This document shows, in pieces, positions 11,922-22,100 of a DNA stretch of 43,279 bases; positions within the stretch are counted from its first letter, which is position 1; the number at the start of each line of letters is the position of its first letter. The stretch is from positions 150,446 to 193,724 of the forward strand of contig NW_014577301.1 in NCBI RefSeq assembly GCF_000485595.1, in the 5' to 3' direction. This stretch comes from Priapulus caudatus (lineage: Eukaryota > Priapulida > Priapulimorpha > Priapulimorphida > Priapulidae). The notes beneath the pieces were generated by a model. That model saw nothing but the letters and a program-made list of their open reading frames with translations, was not told where the DNA came from and made no database searches. The position numbers were made by a program, and so were the translations under genes.

Positions 11922-12524
11922 TCACTTGATGTGTCTGATAATGCGTCTGCAGTGTGGTGTCTTTATCTCGTCCAGTGCTCTCTCGAGTGTGTTTGTGAGG
12001 TGCACCAACGTCGTGAGGTCCGTCTGCAGTAGTGCATTCTGCTCGCCGCACTGCCCCAGGTGCAGCTTAACCAGCAGAATGGGTTCAAGCTGCCTGTAGA
12101 GAGTGCGTGACGCAACCTGTACGTCAGCACGCCACGTCAGGTTGCAGTAGTGTGGAAGATCGATGCCGAGGGTCGTCAAAAGTCGCCGCAGCTCTCCGCC
12201 GCGGTCCCGGTAGACAGCCAGCAACGCCGTACTAGCCTCGCTGCTGAAGCCCAGCGCCAGCACAGAGTCTGTGAAGTCAAGCTGCGTGAGTGCAAGTTTG
12301 CTGCTTGTCGTTAGCAGGTGGACAAGGGCGCTGATGGCACTGCGCACAGTGTCCGGCGTAACGCCGAGTCTCTGTGCTGCCACCTGGTACGAGCGTTGAT
12401 TGGTGGTTGCACCTTTCGTGATGAACTCTACGCACATGCGGATAAACTCGTTTACCACTTCAAGGTCGAGTTTACTCAGCCAGCCAAGATGTTGCTTGTG
12501 GGAGTCTTCCAGAACTAGCAACAT
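11922..12524 (-). CDS. COMMD2: COMM domain-containing protein 2
   Basis: A complete 200-residue frame, starting MLLVLEDSHKQHLGWL and ending HCRRIIRHIK, aligns end to end with animal COMMD2 (about 199 residues). COMMD proteins form the hetero-decameric ring of the Commander complex, which works with retriever and the CCC complex in endosomal recycling of membrane cargo. They also influence NF-kB and copper handling. The N-terminal helical domain spans about residues 1-120. The COMM domain (about 124-200) carries the typical LTWRADVQVASRTL stretch. There is no intron, whereas vertebrate COMMD2 is multi-exon, so this is either a naturally intronless locus or an old retrocopy under selection. No premature stop. 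The 3' UTR must run into the pogo-like element 18 bp downstream. Confidence 0.95.
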   Translation of the reverse strand: MLLVLEDSHKQHLGWLSKLDLEVVNEFIRMCVEFITKGATTNQRSYQVAAQRLGVTPDTVRSAISALVHLLTTSSKLALTQLDFTDSVLALGFSSEASTALLAVYRDRGGELRRLLTTLGIDLPHYCNLTWRADVQVASRTLYRQLEPILLVKLHLGQCGEQNALLQTDLTTLVHLTNTLERALDEIKTPHCRRIIRHIK

Positions 12525-13192
12525 TGTGATGGAGTAAGAGCAAAAGCAAAGGAAAGGGTTTAGGTGGTGTCACTAAATAGGTGCAGGCTTATAGGCTTGT
12601 GGAGTGTCACAAGGGGACAGGCAAGTAACAGTGTAACTAGTACTGAGATGAATTGACAGACGAACCCCTCGCAATTGCCAGTTCCTCCTTTGAATTATCT
12701 GTAAATATTAAAAAACAGATTGAAATAGCTGTAAAGGGATCCTTTACTCTAGGTTCTAGGGTTATTTTCAGTTAATTTAGGTTAAAATTACACTACATAA
12801 AAAGTTTCATGGTTCAATCACCATTAGAAATTTTTCGTTTTTAAATTTTAAAACTAACGACTACAGTTTGATTACAATGACGGTGGCGCCACTCAAAGCG
12901 CACGATCTGAAAAGTTGAGCAAAACGACTTTTCAGCCAAGGGCTACAGACCGAGGGTGTTTCTTATTTATTAATTTAAAAGCAAAAGGATTGTAATATCT
13001 TATAAACAACATATAGTTTCAGTTATATTATGGATAAATTTGTCCTAAAATGAACATTGTTCGGTTAAATAGCATTTAGGTATAAATATAATTGCACCTT
13101 TGTGATTAGCCGTCGCTCTGCAACGTGCAAAATATATTGGGAAATGTGCTGAACTTTTTCAGGGTGGCAGTCTGGCAGAGCACGGTCGCGGG
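12525..13192. other. upstream flank of COMMD2
   Basis: Presumably holds the COMMD2 promoter on its left side. No TATA box or strong motif was distinguished, and there is no other gene. Confidence 0.35.
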
Positions 13193-13967
13193 TAGCTCTA
13201 GTACTATAGCCCGCGTACAGTTGCCGCTGGGCTATAGAACCAGCCATTACGAATGCTCGGGACCAACTTACTCCAGCTAGTCAGCGGGAACTATGTATTT
13301 CCGCCCGTGGAGGGGTGGGCGGGTTGTGTTGGTTGTGGACAAAAACATTGTTGTTGTCAAGTAACAAATTACAGAGTGGCTATATGCCCGGCAGCCGGCA
13401 TATATCTGACGGCTGCCGGGCACGGTCTGCGATTTCCTAAAAGCCCGGCAGTTTTTAATTTTCAGCGTTATCTCAAGTAAACAAGGGTTAGGGTTAGGAA
13501 CTGCCGGGTATTTAGGAAATCAAAGACCGTGCCCGGCTGCCGGGCATATAGCCACAGCGAACAAATTAATAATAGTAATCTGTTCATCTTTCATGACAAA
13601 ACTAATATTACAATCTTTTTTGATCACTTAATTTGTTACTTGACAACAACAATGTTTTTGTCCACAACCAACCCAACCCTCCCACCCCTCACGTGCGGAA
13701 ATACATGGTTCCCGCTGCCGTTTGAAGTTCGTAAATAATGTTCGTTCACAAGAAATACTGCAAATAGACCATTTCAACGATAGTTAGAGGTTAAATTTTA
13801 GTAGCAGATATAACTTAAGACATATTCACTTCGGATAAGAGGCATTAATTGCCTACCACAGACGTTTTATAGCCGCGAGTAACCGTGAATAAGTTGGTCC
13901 TGAGCATTCGTAATAGAATGTTCTATAGCCCTGTGGCAACTGTACGCGGGCTATAGTACTAGAGCTA
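13193..13967. mobile_element. fold-back element A (9-bp target duplication)
   Basis: Starts TAGCTCTAGTACTATAGCC and ends with its inverse. It is flanked by GGTCGCGGG at 13184-13192 and 13968-13976. The arms pair over several hundred bases (for example 13215-13420 with 13505-13735 and the outer 13193-13240 with 13920-13967). Each tip also contains its own small hairpin (CTATAGCC...GGGCTATAG). A GGGTTAGGGTTAGG tract sits near the centre (13485-13498). The 9-bp duplication fits a Mutator-like fold-back. No protein is encoded. It shares tips with the elements at 14257 and 39165. Confidence 0.9.
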
Positions 13968-14269
13968 GGTCGCGGGTGTCAATGGCGCCGTTCAAATTTC
14001 ATTAGGTATCTGGTAACAAGTACGTGTGGGTATAGACGATTTGTTATACAGTAAGTACAGTTGTATGCAGTAAAATCCTAGAGTCTAGTATCCCTTTAAT
14101 TGCTTGCAGTAATAATAAAACTTGAACTAAATTCGTGGATGGTTCATAGGCCCACACTATGGCACATATATATATAGACCACGAGTGTGTCTTGTATTCT
14201 ACATAGATCTACGGTACGCTCTGTCATGTTAATTGTATGATTAGTAAGGATGGGGATAGCTCTAGTAGT

Positions 14270-14505
14270 GCTTATAGGGTCTATGTCCTCCAGGGTACTG
14301 CCGGAACGTACCCTACCCTGGGTACGGTCCGGTATACCGTAACGTACCACCCTGGTAACTATTTGATATGGTTAGGCCTTTAGGGTTAGGGTTAGGCGTA
14401 GGCGACTCCCTAGACTCGTTAGAGGAGTAGGCGAGGTACGGTCCGGCATATTAGATAGTACCAGGGTACGTTCCGGCAGTACCCTGGGGGACATACCCTC
14501 TCAGC
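14270..14505. mobile_element. MITE family 1, copy 2
   Basis: Ends GCTTATAGGGTCTATG and inverted CCCTCTCAGC. The target duplication is TCTAGTAGT (14261-14269) / TCTAGTACT (14506-14514), 8 of 9 identical. The central region has GGGTTAGGGTTAGG. It was inserted in the tip of fold-back J1. Confidence 0.82.
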
Positions 14506-14723
14506 TCTAGTACTACTACTACTAGCACTAGCAGTAGTACTATAGCCCGCGTACAGTTGCCGCAGGACTGCACGCAGGCCTGCTGCAACTGCTAGTAGTA
14601 GTACTAGAGCTATAGTAGCTCCAAGAAACGGGTATTGCTATGGTTAGAATACCCTGGTGTATTGACGTTAGTCACCACAGCCTGGTCGGGTTAAGCTATA
14701 GTAGAGCTAGCTTCGTAACGGTT

Positions 14724-14886
14724 CAAGGATAGAGAACATCGGGTCCAATAAAACCAATGTCATTTACATCAATATAATATAATTATATATCATATATAAT
14801 AGGTTAGGGTTAGGGTTATGCGTCTATGGTTAGGGTTAGGCGTTAGGCACATTGGTTTTATCTGGACCCATGGTTCTCTATCCTTG
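14724..14886. mobile_element. palindromic MITE (GGATAGAGAACATGGG family), copy 1
   Basis: Inverted ends CAAGGATAGAGAACA...TGGTTCTCTATCCTTG. The inner arms share CCAATGTCATTTACATC-type sequence or a shortened version. TTAGGG repeats lie near the centre (14801-14848). Other copies are at 24756-24915 and 41737-41873. No target duplication was identified. Confidence 0.7.
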
Positions 14887-14938
14887 GGCCCCTGGCGCGC
14901 AACTGTACGCGGGGGCTATAGTAGAGCTAGGATGGGGA

Positions 14939-15490
14939 CTAGCCCGACCAGGCGTGTGCGGCGGGATGTCTATATATATGGTCTATTCTAACCTCAGCAA
15001 TACCATTTTCTTGAGTCTCAGATGGGGCGAACGTACAACTAGTCCGTATCTGCAAGAACTAACGTTCACATGCCCTTCCTCGCCCCCCGCCGGGCCCCCC
15101 CACTCGCAGTTTCAAGGTTCACGCAGACGAACGGACAGACCGTAGGCGTGCTATACGAATACCTGGGGGTGCTGCTCTGGGCCTGTCTAGTAAGTTCCGT
15201 ATTACCGCCCTCTAAAATATGGCGAGCTACCAATATTAGCACTATCCCTATAAAAATGATATATATACCGATCGCCTGCCACCGCAACGCAACACTTTCA
15301 CAACTGCATGCTCCTGCCCTTGCGGGTACAACCAGGGAAGTTAGCTGGGTGCCGATCCAGCGTGCGGCAAAATTAGTAGAGCAGAGGACATGTTGCATAA
15401 GGACACGGTGACGGACCAGTTCGAACAGAGCTCGCGACCCCGGCCGAGGGTTAGATGCCGACTCATGCATATGACTACCTGAGGGACCCA
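14939..15490 (+). repeat. downstream part of duplicated repeat, noisy copy
   Basis: Matches 24965-25400 throughout, but with many extra bases, often G or C (for example around 15080-15200 and 15290-15450). This suggests either strong divergence or unpolished consensus sequence. Open frames here are not credible. Confidence 0.65.
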
Positions 15491-16387
15491 ACTAGGCGGG
15501 CACTTACCAAAAAAAGACAAAACCTAAGCCTAGAACAAAAAAAAACAAATTAAATTAGAGGCTGCCCTCGCCTAGGTCATACCTCAGCGGAGTAAGATGA
15601 ATATACATCTATATTGATCTAACTCCTGGTCCGATATCATATCGGCATCTTTCCTGTCCCTTTGCTAAAGGCCACTAGCACCCTAAGTTGCGCAAGAAGC
15701 GGTAGTCGCTAGGTTAGGATCCCGGATTGTAGTAGGACACGTCGCACCAGCCCCTGGTCGGGCTGAACTACGCCACTCCCTAGGAATTGTAGGGTCTGAT
15801 ATTGGATGATAGTAATTCTGGCAGTAAATAGGTGGTAGTTATACCGAAACATTGTCTATACACATGCATGTCGCACGTTGTCGGTGAAACAACAGTGAGG
15901 TATTTTAGAACTTTTGTTATTTTTGTTGCTGCATGGAGACAGCCTCCCTCGCGCGCCGCCCCACCCCCCCAGCCGCATCCTCCGCTCGTCTGCCCGACCC
16001 CTGAAACGACAGTTGCGCTTTTTCTCGGAATTTGATTCGTTGGCAGACGTTACAGACCGGCGCCGGGTTAATTACAAAGCGGCAATTATACCTCTGTGTG
16101 TACGCAGTGGCGGCAGCCACGGCTTCGGTAAGTGGGCGGGGGCGGAAGAAGCCTCGCAGTGGGCAGGAACAATGTTGACCGCCGCGGCCCATGTCGTGTC
16201 GGACTCGGGCGTAGGCGGCCCGACGAATGAATGGCTACGAGTCCCAGGCGCCCCGCGACTTCCCATCAACAGTCCCCGCCCCCCCCCCCCCCCGCCCCCA
16301 CCCCCGCCGAGGATCCGCCCCTAGACGGTAAAGTGTGATTGGACGTAGCAGCGCGGTTTTCTAACGAATAACGTACGCAAAGCATCG
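15491..16387. other. GC-rich stretch, no gene recognised
   Basis: Contains a long C homopolymer (16279-16305 region) and proline-rich chance frames. Composition differs sharply from the flanks. No exon structure recognised. Confidence 0.4.
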
Positions 16388-16390
16388 GTA

Positions 16391-17838
16391 GGGTGCGATT
16401 CATCAACCCAGCGTAGGCACCTGCGTACGCAAATGTTGATGAATCGCCGCAGTGGTAAATCCACTACCGGATGGGTGGGCTGCTGGCTGTTGAAGCAGGC
16501 GTGGCGCTAGCATAAACGCCGAATCACACCAGTGTGGCCCAGTGGCAGACACATACCATAGGAATCCAAACTGACAAGCCTCTCTTGTATTTAAACGCAT
16601 ATGGCTCGTCTAGCCTCTGTTCTACATGAGTGCTGGGGGAGATGTGATAGGTGTCCTCATTTTCCGTTTGTATGATTTCGTTCAAACACTCATGAACATC
16701 AGCCGACACGTACACGTGCCGTGGTGCGTGCCGTGGTGTGCGATGTGCACGTGCACACGGTGCGTCTGGCGTGGACATGGTGCACGTGTGCGGTGGCGTG
16801 TGTGTGTGGGTCGTACACACGGTGCAGTGCGTTACTTGTGTAAGTTACATTGTGCGTCGGTGCGGTGTGTACGTACACTGCGTGCGTTGAGCGGTGTTGT
16901 ACGTACGAACCACCGTTGCGTGCGTGGCGTGCGTGGCGTGCGTGTGTCGTACAGCGTGCGCGTGAAGTGTGCCACGTACCATGTGCGTGCCGTGCATGTG
17001 CACGTAGTGCGTAACGCGTGTGTGTGCACAAGTCACACGTGCGGTCGCGTGGCGTGATATGTGCATCAGTGCGTGCCGTGTGTGTGCACGGTACACGTAG
17101 CTGTGTGCGTGTGACGTACAGCGGGCGTGCGTCGCGTGTGCAAGTACACCGATTGCGTGCGTGCTTGTGCACGTGTTGCGTTGTGTGCGGTGCTGCACGT
17201 ACAGCGTAAATGTGGCGTGGCGTGCGTGTGTACGCTAACCAGTGCGTCGCGTGCGTGGCACGTACGAGCGTGCGTGCGTGCGGTGGCACATGTGCAACGT
17301 GTGGTGCGGTGTGTGTAGCACGTCAGCGTGCGTGTGTACGCTACACGGTGAGCGGTAGGCCGTGAAGTGCTTGTGGCACGGTGGCGTGCCGTGCGGTGTG
17401 CACGTACACGGCTGAACTACTCGAACTCGGCACTAATAACGAAACAATTGCGAGCTATATAGACAAAAGAAGGCGTCCACACCCCGTGCCGCCCTGTGTT
17501 GTGTAGGTATGTGTATTATTTGAATTTATTGTTTAGTCATAAGACAGTAGGTAATTTATGTTTTCTCAATAAAATAATGTATGCATGCTGCGGTATGCTG
17601 GAAACACCTGCGGAAATTTCGAGTGGTTTACGGCACCTCGTCAGCTCGTGTAAAGTTACGCAAAGGTTTACGTAAATTTTAGCTTGATGAATCGCACCTA
17701 AAACGGCCTCGCTTGTGTACGCGAAATCGTACGAAAATTTACTAAATAGTTGTGTTGATGAATCGCAACTAAGCAACGTCGATTGCGTACACAAGATTTA
17801 CGCAAAATATTTTGCGTACGCAGCTTGATGAATCTACC
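16391..17838. repeat. inverted-repeat-bounded block around a GT/GC tract
   Basis: The left side has GCGATTCATCAA with a short inverted match GTTGATGAATCGC near 16436. The right side has repeated TTGATGAATCGCA motifs near 17686 and 17754, ending TTGATGAATCTACCCC at about 17838. The left GGTAGGGTGCGATTCATCAA and right ends are approximate inverses (GGGGTAGATTCATCAA). This may be a fold-back element whose interior is the low-complexity tract. No target duplication confirmed. Confidence 0.45.
16700..17412. repeat. ~700-bp nearly alternating purine-pyrimidine tract
   Basis: Almost continuous GTGCGTGC, GTACAC and CACGTG words. All long open frames here on both strands are low-complexity Cys/Arg/Val or His/Thr/Arg strings and are artefacts. 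Such DNA has Z-forming potential and is prone to sequencing and assembly errors. Confidence 0.8.
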
Positions 17839-17904
17839 CCAGGGGGCGAAGCCCCTGGAAGCTCTGAGCTTTTAGCATTTTTGAGGTGAGAAATCAAGCC
17901 TCTG

Positions 17905-18016
17905 TATGCAAGAAATAAAGAAAATAAAGAAATAAATAAAAAATAAATAAAGAAATAAACACACTTGTAGATAAATAAATAAATAAAAAATAAATAAAGA
18001 AATAAACACACTTGTA
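17905..18016. repeat. AAATAAA-rich tandem repeat (~62 bp period)
   Basis: AAATAAATAAAGAAATAAACACACTTGTAG occurs twice in tandem after an A-rich lead-in. Simple repeat with no gene. Confidence 0.8.
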
Positions 18017-19113
18017 GAGCACTGCTGATCTATATCCAAACTTCTAAGTTTACTGGAAACACTTCTCTAACAGACTTATGGTCAAGAGAAACGGAAACAA
18101 TGTTGATACAAAATATGCCACGTAATTATGAGAGAATTATTTAACTTATAATTACATCACCTCACGTTATTTTTTAATACAGATCTGATTTTGCAACCAA
18201 ACTTATTTAAAAATAAATCTTTAGATCATACATTTAATATACTGGGAACACTTTCTTGCTTTGGTCAATGAAAAAATATGATTAGTATATGCATTTCTGA
18301 AAATACTCTAGCATGTTTAGGTTGCTGTGTACGTGATTTATTAATTTATTATTTATAATATATGAATCTACTACAAAATTGGATTTCCAATAATACAAAG
18401 AAACTTTGAACTTTAGGACCGGAAATATTACTTTGTTATAACGAGAGTTTGTTATATCAGTGTTCTTTATAACGCGAGTCCACTGTACTTCAATGTGCTG
18501 AACAATGTTTGATTTTACATTGTTTGGGCATCATTATCGCATCCAAAAAGGGGAAAATCGTAGTGGCGGAAATGGAATAAGAAAGCGGAAATTTTCTGCC
18601 AAAATCGGGAGGGTTGGGAGGTGTGTCACTCAATAAGAATTCCAAATTACATAGACTAGGGCAAAGATTGAAAGGCAACATTTTGGGCCTATGGAGTAAA
18701 ATTTATATTGTTATTGCTCCTGTGAACTGTCCTTAAAATCTTTGAACAGGAGCTGACGGGGGGGGGAATGCCCCCCCCCATGCCGCCCCTTGACGCCGCC
18801 ACTGGGTGTAGGTGTTGTACAACAGTAAAGGGCATCTATAGGCAGCAGGCCTAAATAAGCATCCAACAGACATTAATTTTAAAATATATTTAATTAAATG
18901 TAGGGGGCGCACACCGGCAAAGTTCAGCTTTTGAGAGTGGTAGCAAGATGGTAGCCAGTGGCGTCTCTTTCTCACCGACCATGGATTGGCTGACCACCAG
19001 CCTGTTAGTATATAAGGAGATCAGTTTGCCATATGTGTTTATATAGAACTGAAGCCAACCCTATGGGTAATAATATATATATATACTGCAGTGATAGATC
19101 CACTATTTTTTAG
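18017..19113. other. upstream flank or intron of PMS2 with element fragments
   Basis: 18424-18487 carries TTATAACGAGAG and TTATAACGCGAGTCCACTG, a Tigger/pogo-type end. 18748-18806 carries a G-run/C-run hairpin followed by CCCTTGACGCCGCCACTG, a hAT-like end also seen at 36876. No PMS2 5' exon was recognised. Confidence 0.45.
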
Positions 19114-22100
19114 GAAGAAAACGATTGTGGTAGCAACATCTGGTAATGGTTCAACCAGAGAAAACATTGCTGACGTATTCGGCCCAAAACAACTGAACAG
19201 CCTTGTGGAGCTCATTGAAATTCCTCCTGGTGATGAGATACTGGCGGAGTACGGTTTTGCTGCAAAAGATTTGACTGCCAAGAAATTCAGGTACTAAAAA
19301 TAGTGATTTTAGACAACGTGCATGCTCAGAAATGGAAATGGCGGTTATATACATTATATTATACTATAGCTGTTATTTGCATGAACCATTAGGAAGACTA
19401 CAAGTGCATGTGTATGTATTGCAGTAGCAGTATGTAGAGCTGCTATATAGTATACGTGTCTATTTTTAGATTGCAAATGAGACATTGAAAGAGGAATCAT
19501 TATCACTATAGTGTATTTAAAATTACTTTTATCCATTGTAGCATTTCTGGCTATGTGTCTGACTGCACACATGGAGAGGGTCGCAGCACTACTGACCGGC
19601 AGTTTGTCTTCATCAATGGACGGCCTTGCAACTTGCCAAACGTAACTGTACTTCTTTGTTCTCTTCTTTGATTATTATATAATGACTTTGTCTGATGAAT
19701 TGTGTCACTAGAGAACATAATCATCTGCTTGAAGCTGTGATATAGAGTGTTACATTTGTTTATTGTGATACCTTAGTGGAGTAGTAGTAGTGTCATGGTT
19801 AGCACTTGGAACTATGTGACAGTGTGACAGACATCAAAGCAACATGGTTATTGTGACCCTATGCTCTACAGGAGCCAGAAGGGAAATTTTATGTCATTGT
19901 AGTACTAGACATTATATGTTACTTTCAGGTAACAAAGATTTTGAATGACGTCTACCATATGTATAACAGATACCAATATCCAGCTTGTGTTTTAAACATC
20001 AGTTCTGCTAAAGGCAAGTAGTGAATAGAAGCTAAGTAATCCTGGCATGTTATAGGTTCAACATCCAATCAAGGTCCAATAGTCATGAATATGACTATAA
20101 TTAAGTGCAGGAACACCAATATATTACATAAACGAAGAAAATTGTTGCTCATAATGTTATTTGCACTGATATTTATTTTGTTGTTTATATAATGTTGTTG
20201 TTATTATAATGTTATTTGCACTGATGTTATTTACACTGATACTAACAGGTTTGTGATATTGTTACATTATCAACTACTTAGGTTGTGGTATTATCACAAT
20301 TTAATAGGAATTTATGTATTCCTTTAGAAATGGTAGATGTTAACGTCACGCCAGACAAGAGACAAGTGTTCGTGCAGAACGAGCGCCTCCTACAGGCAGC
20401 GTTGAAAGCCACGCTTCTTTGCGTCTTCCACGATCGATCATTCAGCATTCCCACAAGTGGCACCACCTTGCAACAGAAGATCACCAACGCCAAGATGTCC
20501 TCTGTGCAAGGATCGGTAATGGGAGACAAAGTTTCGTGTAGCGGGTTCTTGCCAGAAAGGCCATCAGTTGCCAGTCTAAAACGCTCATTCGGCCAATGGC
20601 ACAGCTCTGGGGCACTGCCGACCGAGCAGCAAGTGTCGAAACAGAGACGCATTGACAGTTTTCTCAACGAGAGCATCACAGCGGCGGGTGCCAAATTCTC
20701 TGATGCCAGCCACACCAAGGGGAACCATGGGGATGACAAGAAGATGGTAGATGGCACGTATAGTGGCATCCAGGTACATGATGAAGATGGCAGAGGGGTG
20801 GCAGATGCTGTTTCTGGTGGTCGACACTGCAGCGTGAGACACAAGTTAAGCGCGGTGGTGGACGATGACCCTCTTAATAGTAAAGACATCAAGATAAGTG
20901 ACGAGGATGGCAAAGAGACGGTAGATGAGCCTTCTGGTGGTCGACATGGCATAGTGTGCCACAGGAAAAATAAGGAGGTCGCAGATGAGCCAACAGGCAA
21001 CGTCTCTGGTCAAGCAATTAATATCAACTCATGTGAACCAGCAGACAGTGTCTCTAGTGAGTCTTCGGGTCATTTCCAAGAATTGTTAGCAGCTGGGGAC
21101 GGTAGCCACGTTATGCCCCTGCTTCTGCTAAGCTCACATCTCCATGGTATGCCAGAAGACTGTGGAGACGTAGTCATGGAGCACCAAGGAAGTTTAGCAA
21201 TGCCATTGCAAGGCCATCAAAACAAAAGTGTACAAAACATGGCCACCAGATCCGCACTGAGCAAGTTCCGCAGCAGTTTTGACAAGCATACACGTGTACC
21301 TGACACTAAAGGCACCACTGGAAGTCCACAGAAGCAATCTCTTGGGCCTGTTCTGCTCTCACATACTAGTCATAACTTTCAAGCCAGCAACTGTGATAAT
21401 GAACACCCAACAGATGGAAGATTGACCAAATGTTCTGTGGGCTTGCAAAACAATAGCTGTCTATTCAGAAATACAGGCCTCGGTCACACAGAAAACAATA
21501 GCGTGGTGCAAATTGACACAGATACAGAGTACCACGATGAGAGTTCACCACAGACTCAAGGTTGTAATTATATGAGCAGTGATGCACCGTGTGGAAGTAA
21601 TAATCATGATATCCTTACCGACTCCATAAATGACATGCTGCAGCAGAGAAGGTAAATGTATGTGTTTGCATAGTATACTACTATGATCATGAACATATCT
21701 AAGCCTTGAACGTACAAATGCTTTATTAGTTGCGGTCGTGCAACAATGCCATTTCAGATTCTTTTTAAAAGTGTCACTAGATGGCAGAGTTAAGTAAAGT
21801 AGCATGGGTTAGCTATAGCATGCGTAATGCGCTTTCTGATCGTTGTACAGCGGCTAAGAGCCATGCATTAAATAAATTGTGCATTTTTTTATGAAAGCAT
21901 GAAAATTGCCACCCAGGTAGTTTAAGATATGTATATTCCTGTAAGATCAGGCACCTATTAATTTGTTCATCAAAAGCAAGTAGGCTCAACTGTTCGATTG
22001 TTATTTCTTAGGTCTGTGACATTTCCCTTCTCCATGAAATGGTTACGGCAGCGACTGGCAGCAGGAAACTGGTCAGTTGAACAGCACTCACTGAAGAGAG

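Larger units (their letters stand above)
14257..14929. mobile_element. fold-back element J1, same tip family as A, carrying two nested MITEs
   Basis: The tip TAGCTCTAGTA at 14257 and the inverted tip TAGAGCTA ending at 14929 are flanked by GGATGGGGA at 14248-14256 and 14930-14938 (9 bp, perfect). Two MITEs are nested: family 1 at 14270-14505, inserted within the left tip, and the GGATAGAGAACATGGG family at 14724-14886. A related, left-truncated copy without the first MITE lies at 24571-24955. Confidence 0.82.

Noticed and set aside
13485-13498. TTAGGG repeats as evidence of a chromosome end
   Set aside because: All tracts are short, internal and embedded in inverted-repeat elements, and unique sequence and genes lie on both sides.
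15914-16324. 136-codon proline-rich frame on the plus strand
   Set aside because: It depends on a C homopolymer and GC-biased sequence in a block that appears noisy; overlapping frames on the other strand are equally long.
16626-17318. Several long overlapping open frames on both strands (up to 196 codons)
   Set aside because: They are by-products of GTGCGTGC-type low-complexity DNA that lacks stop codons. The composition is not protein-like.
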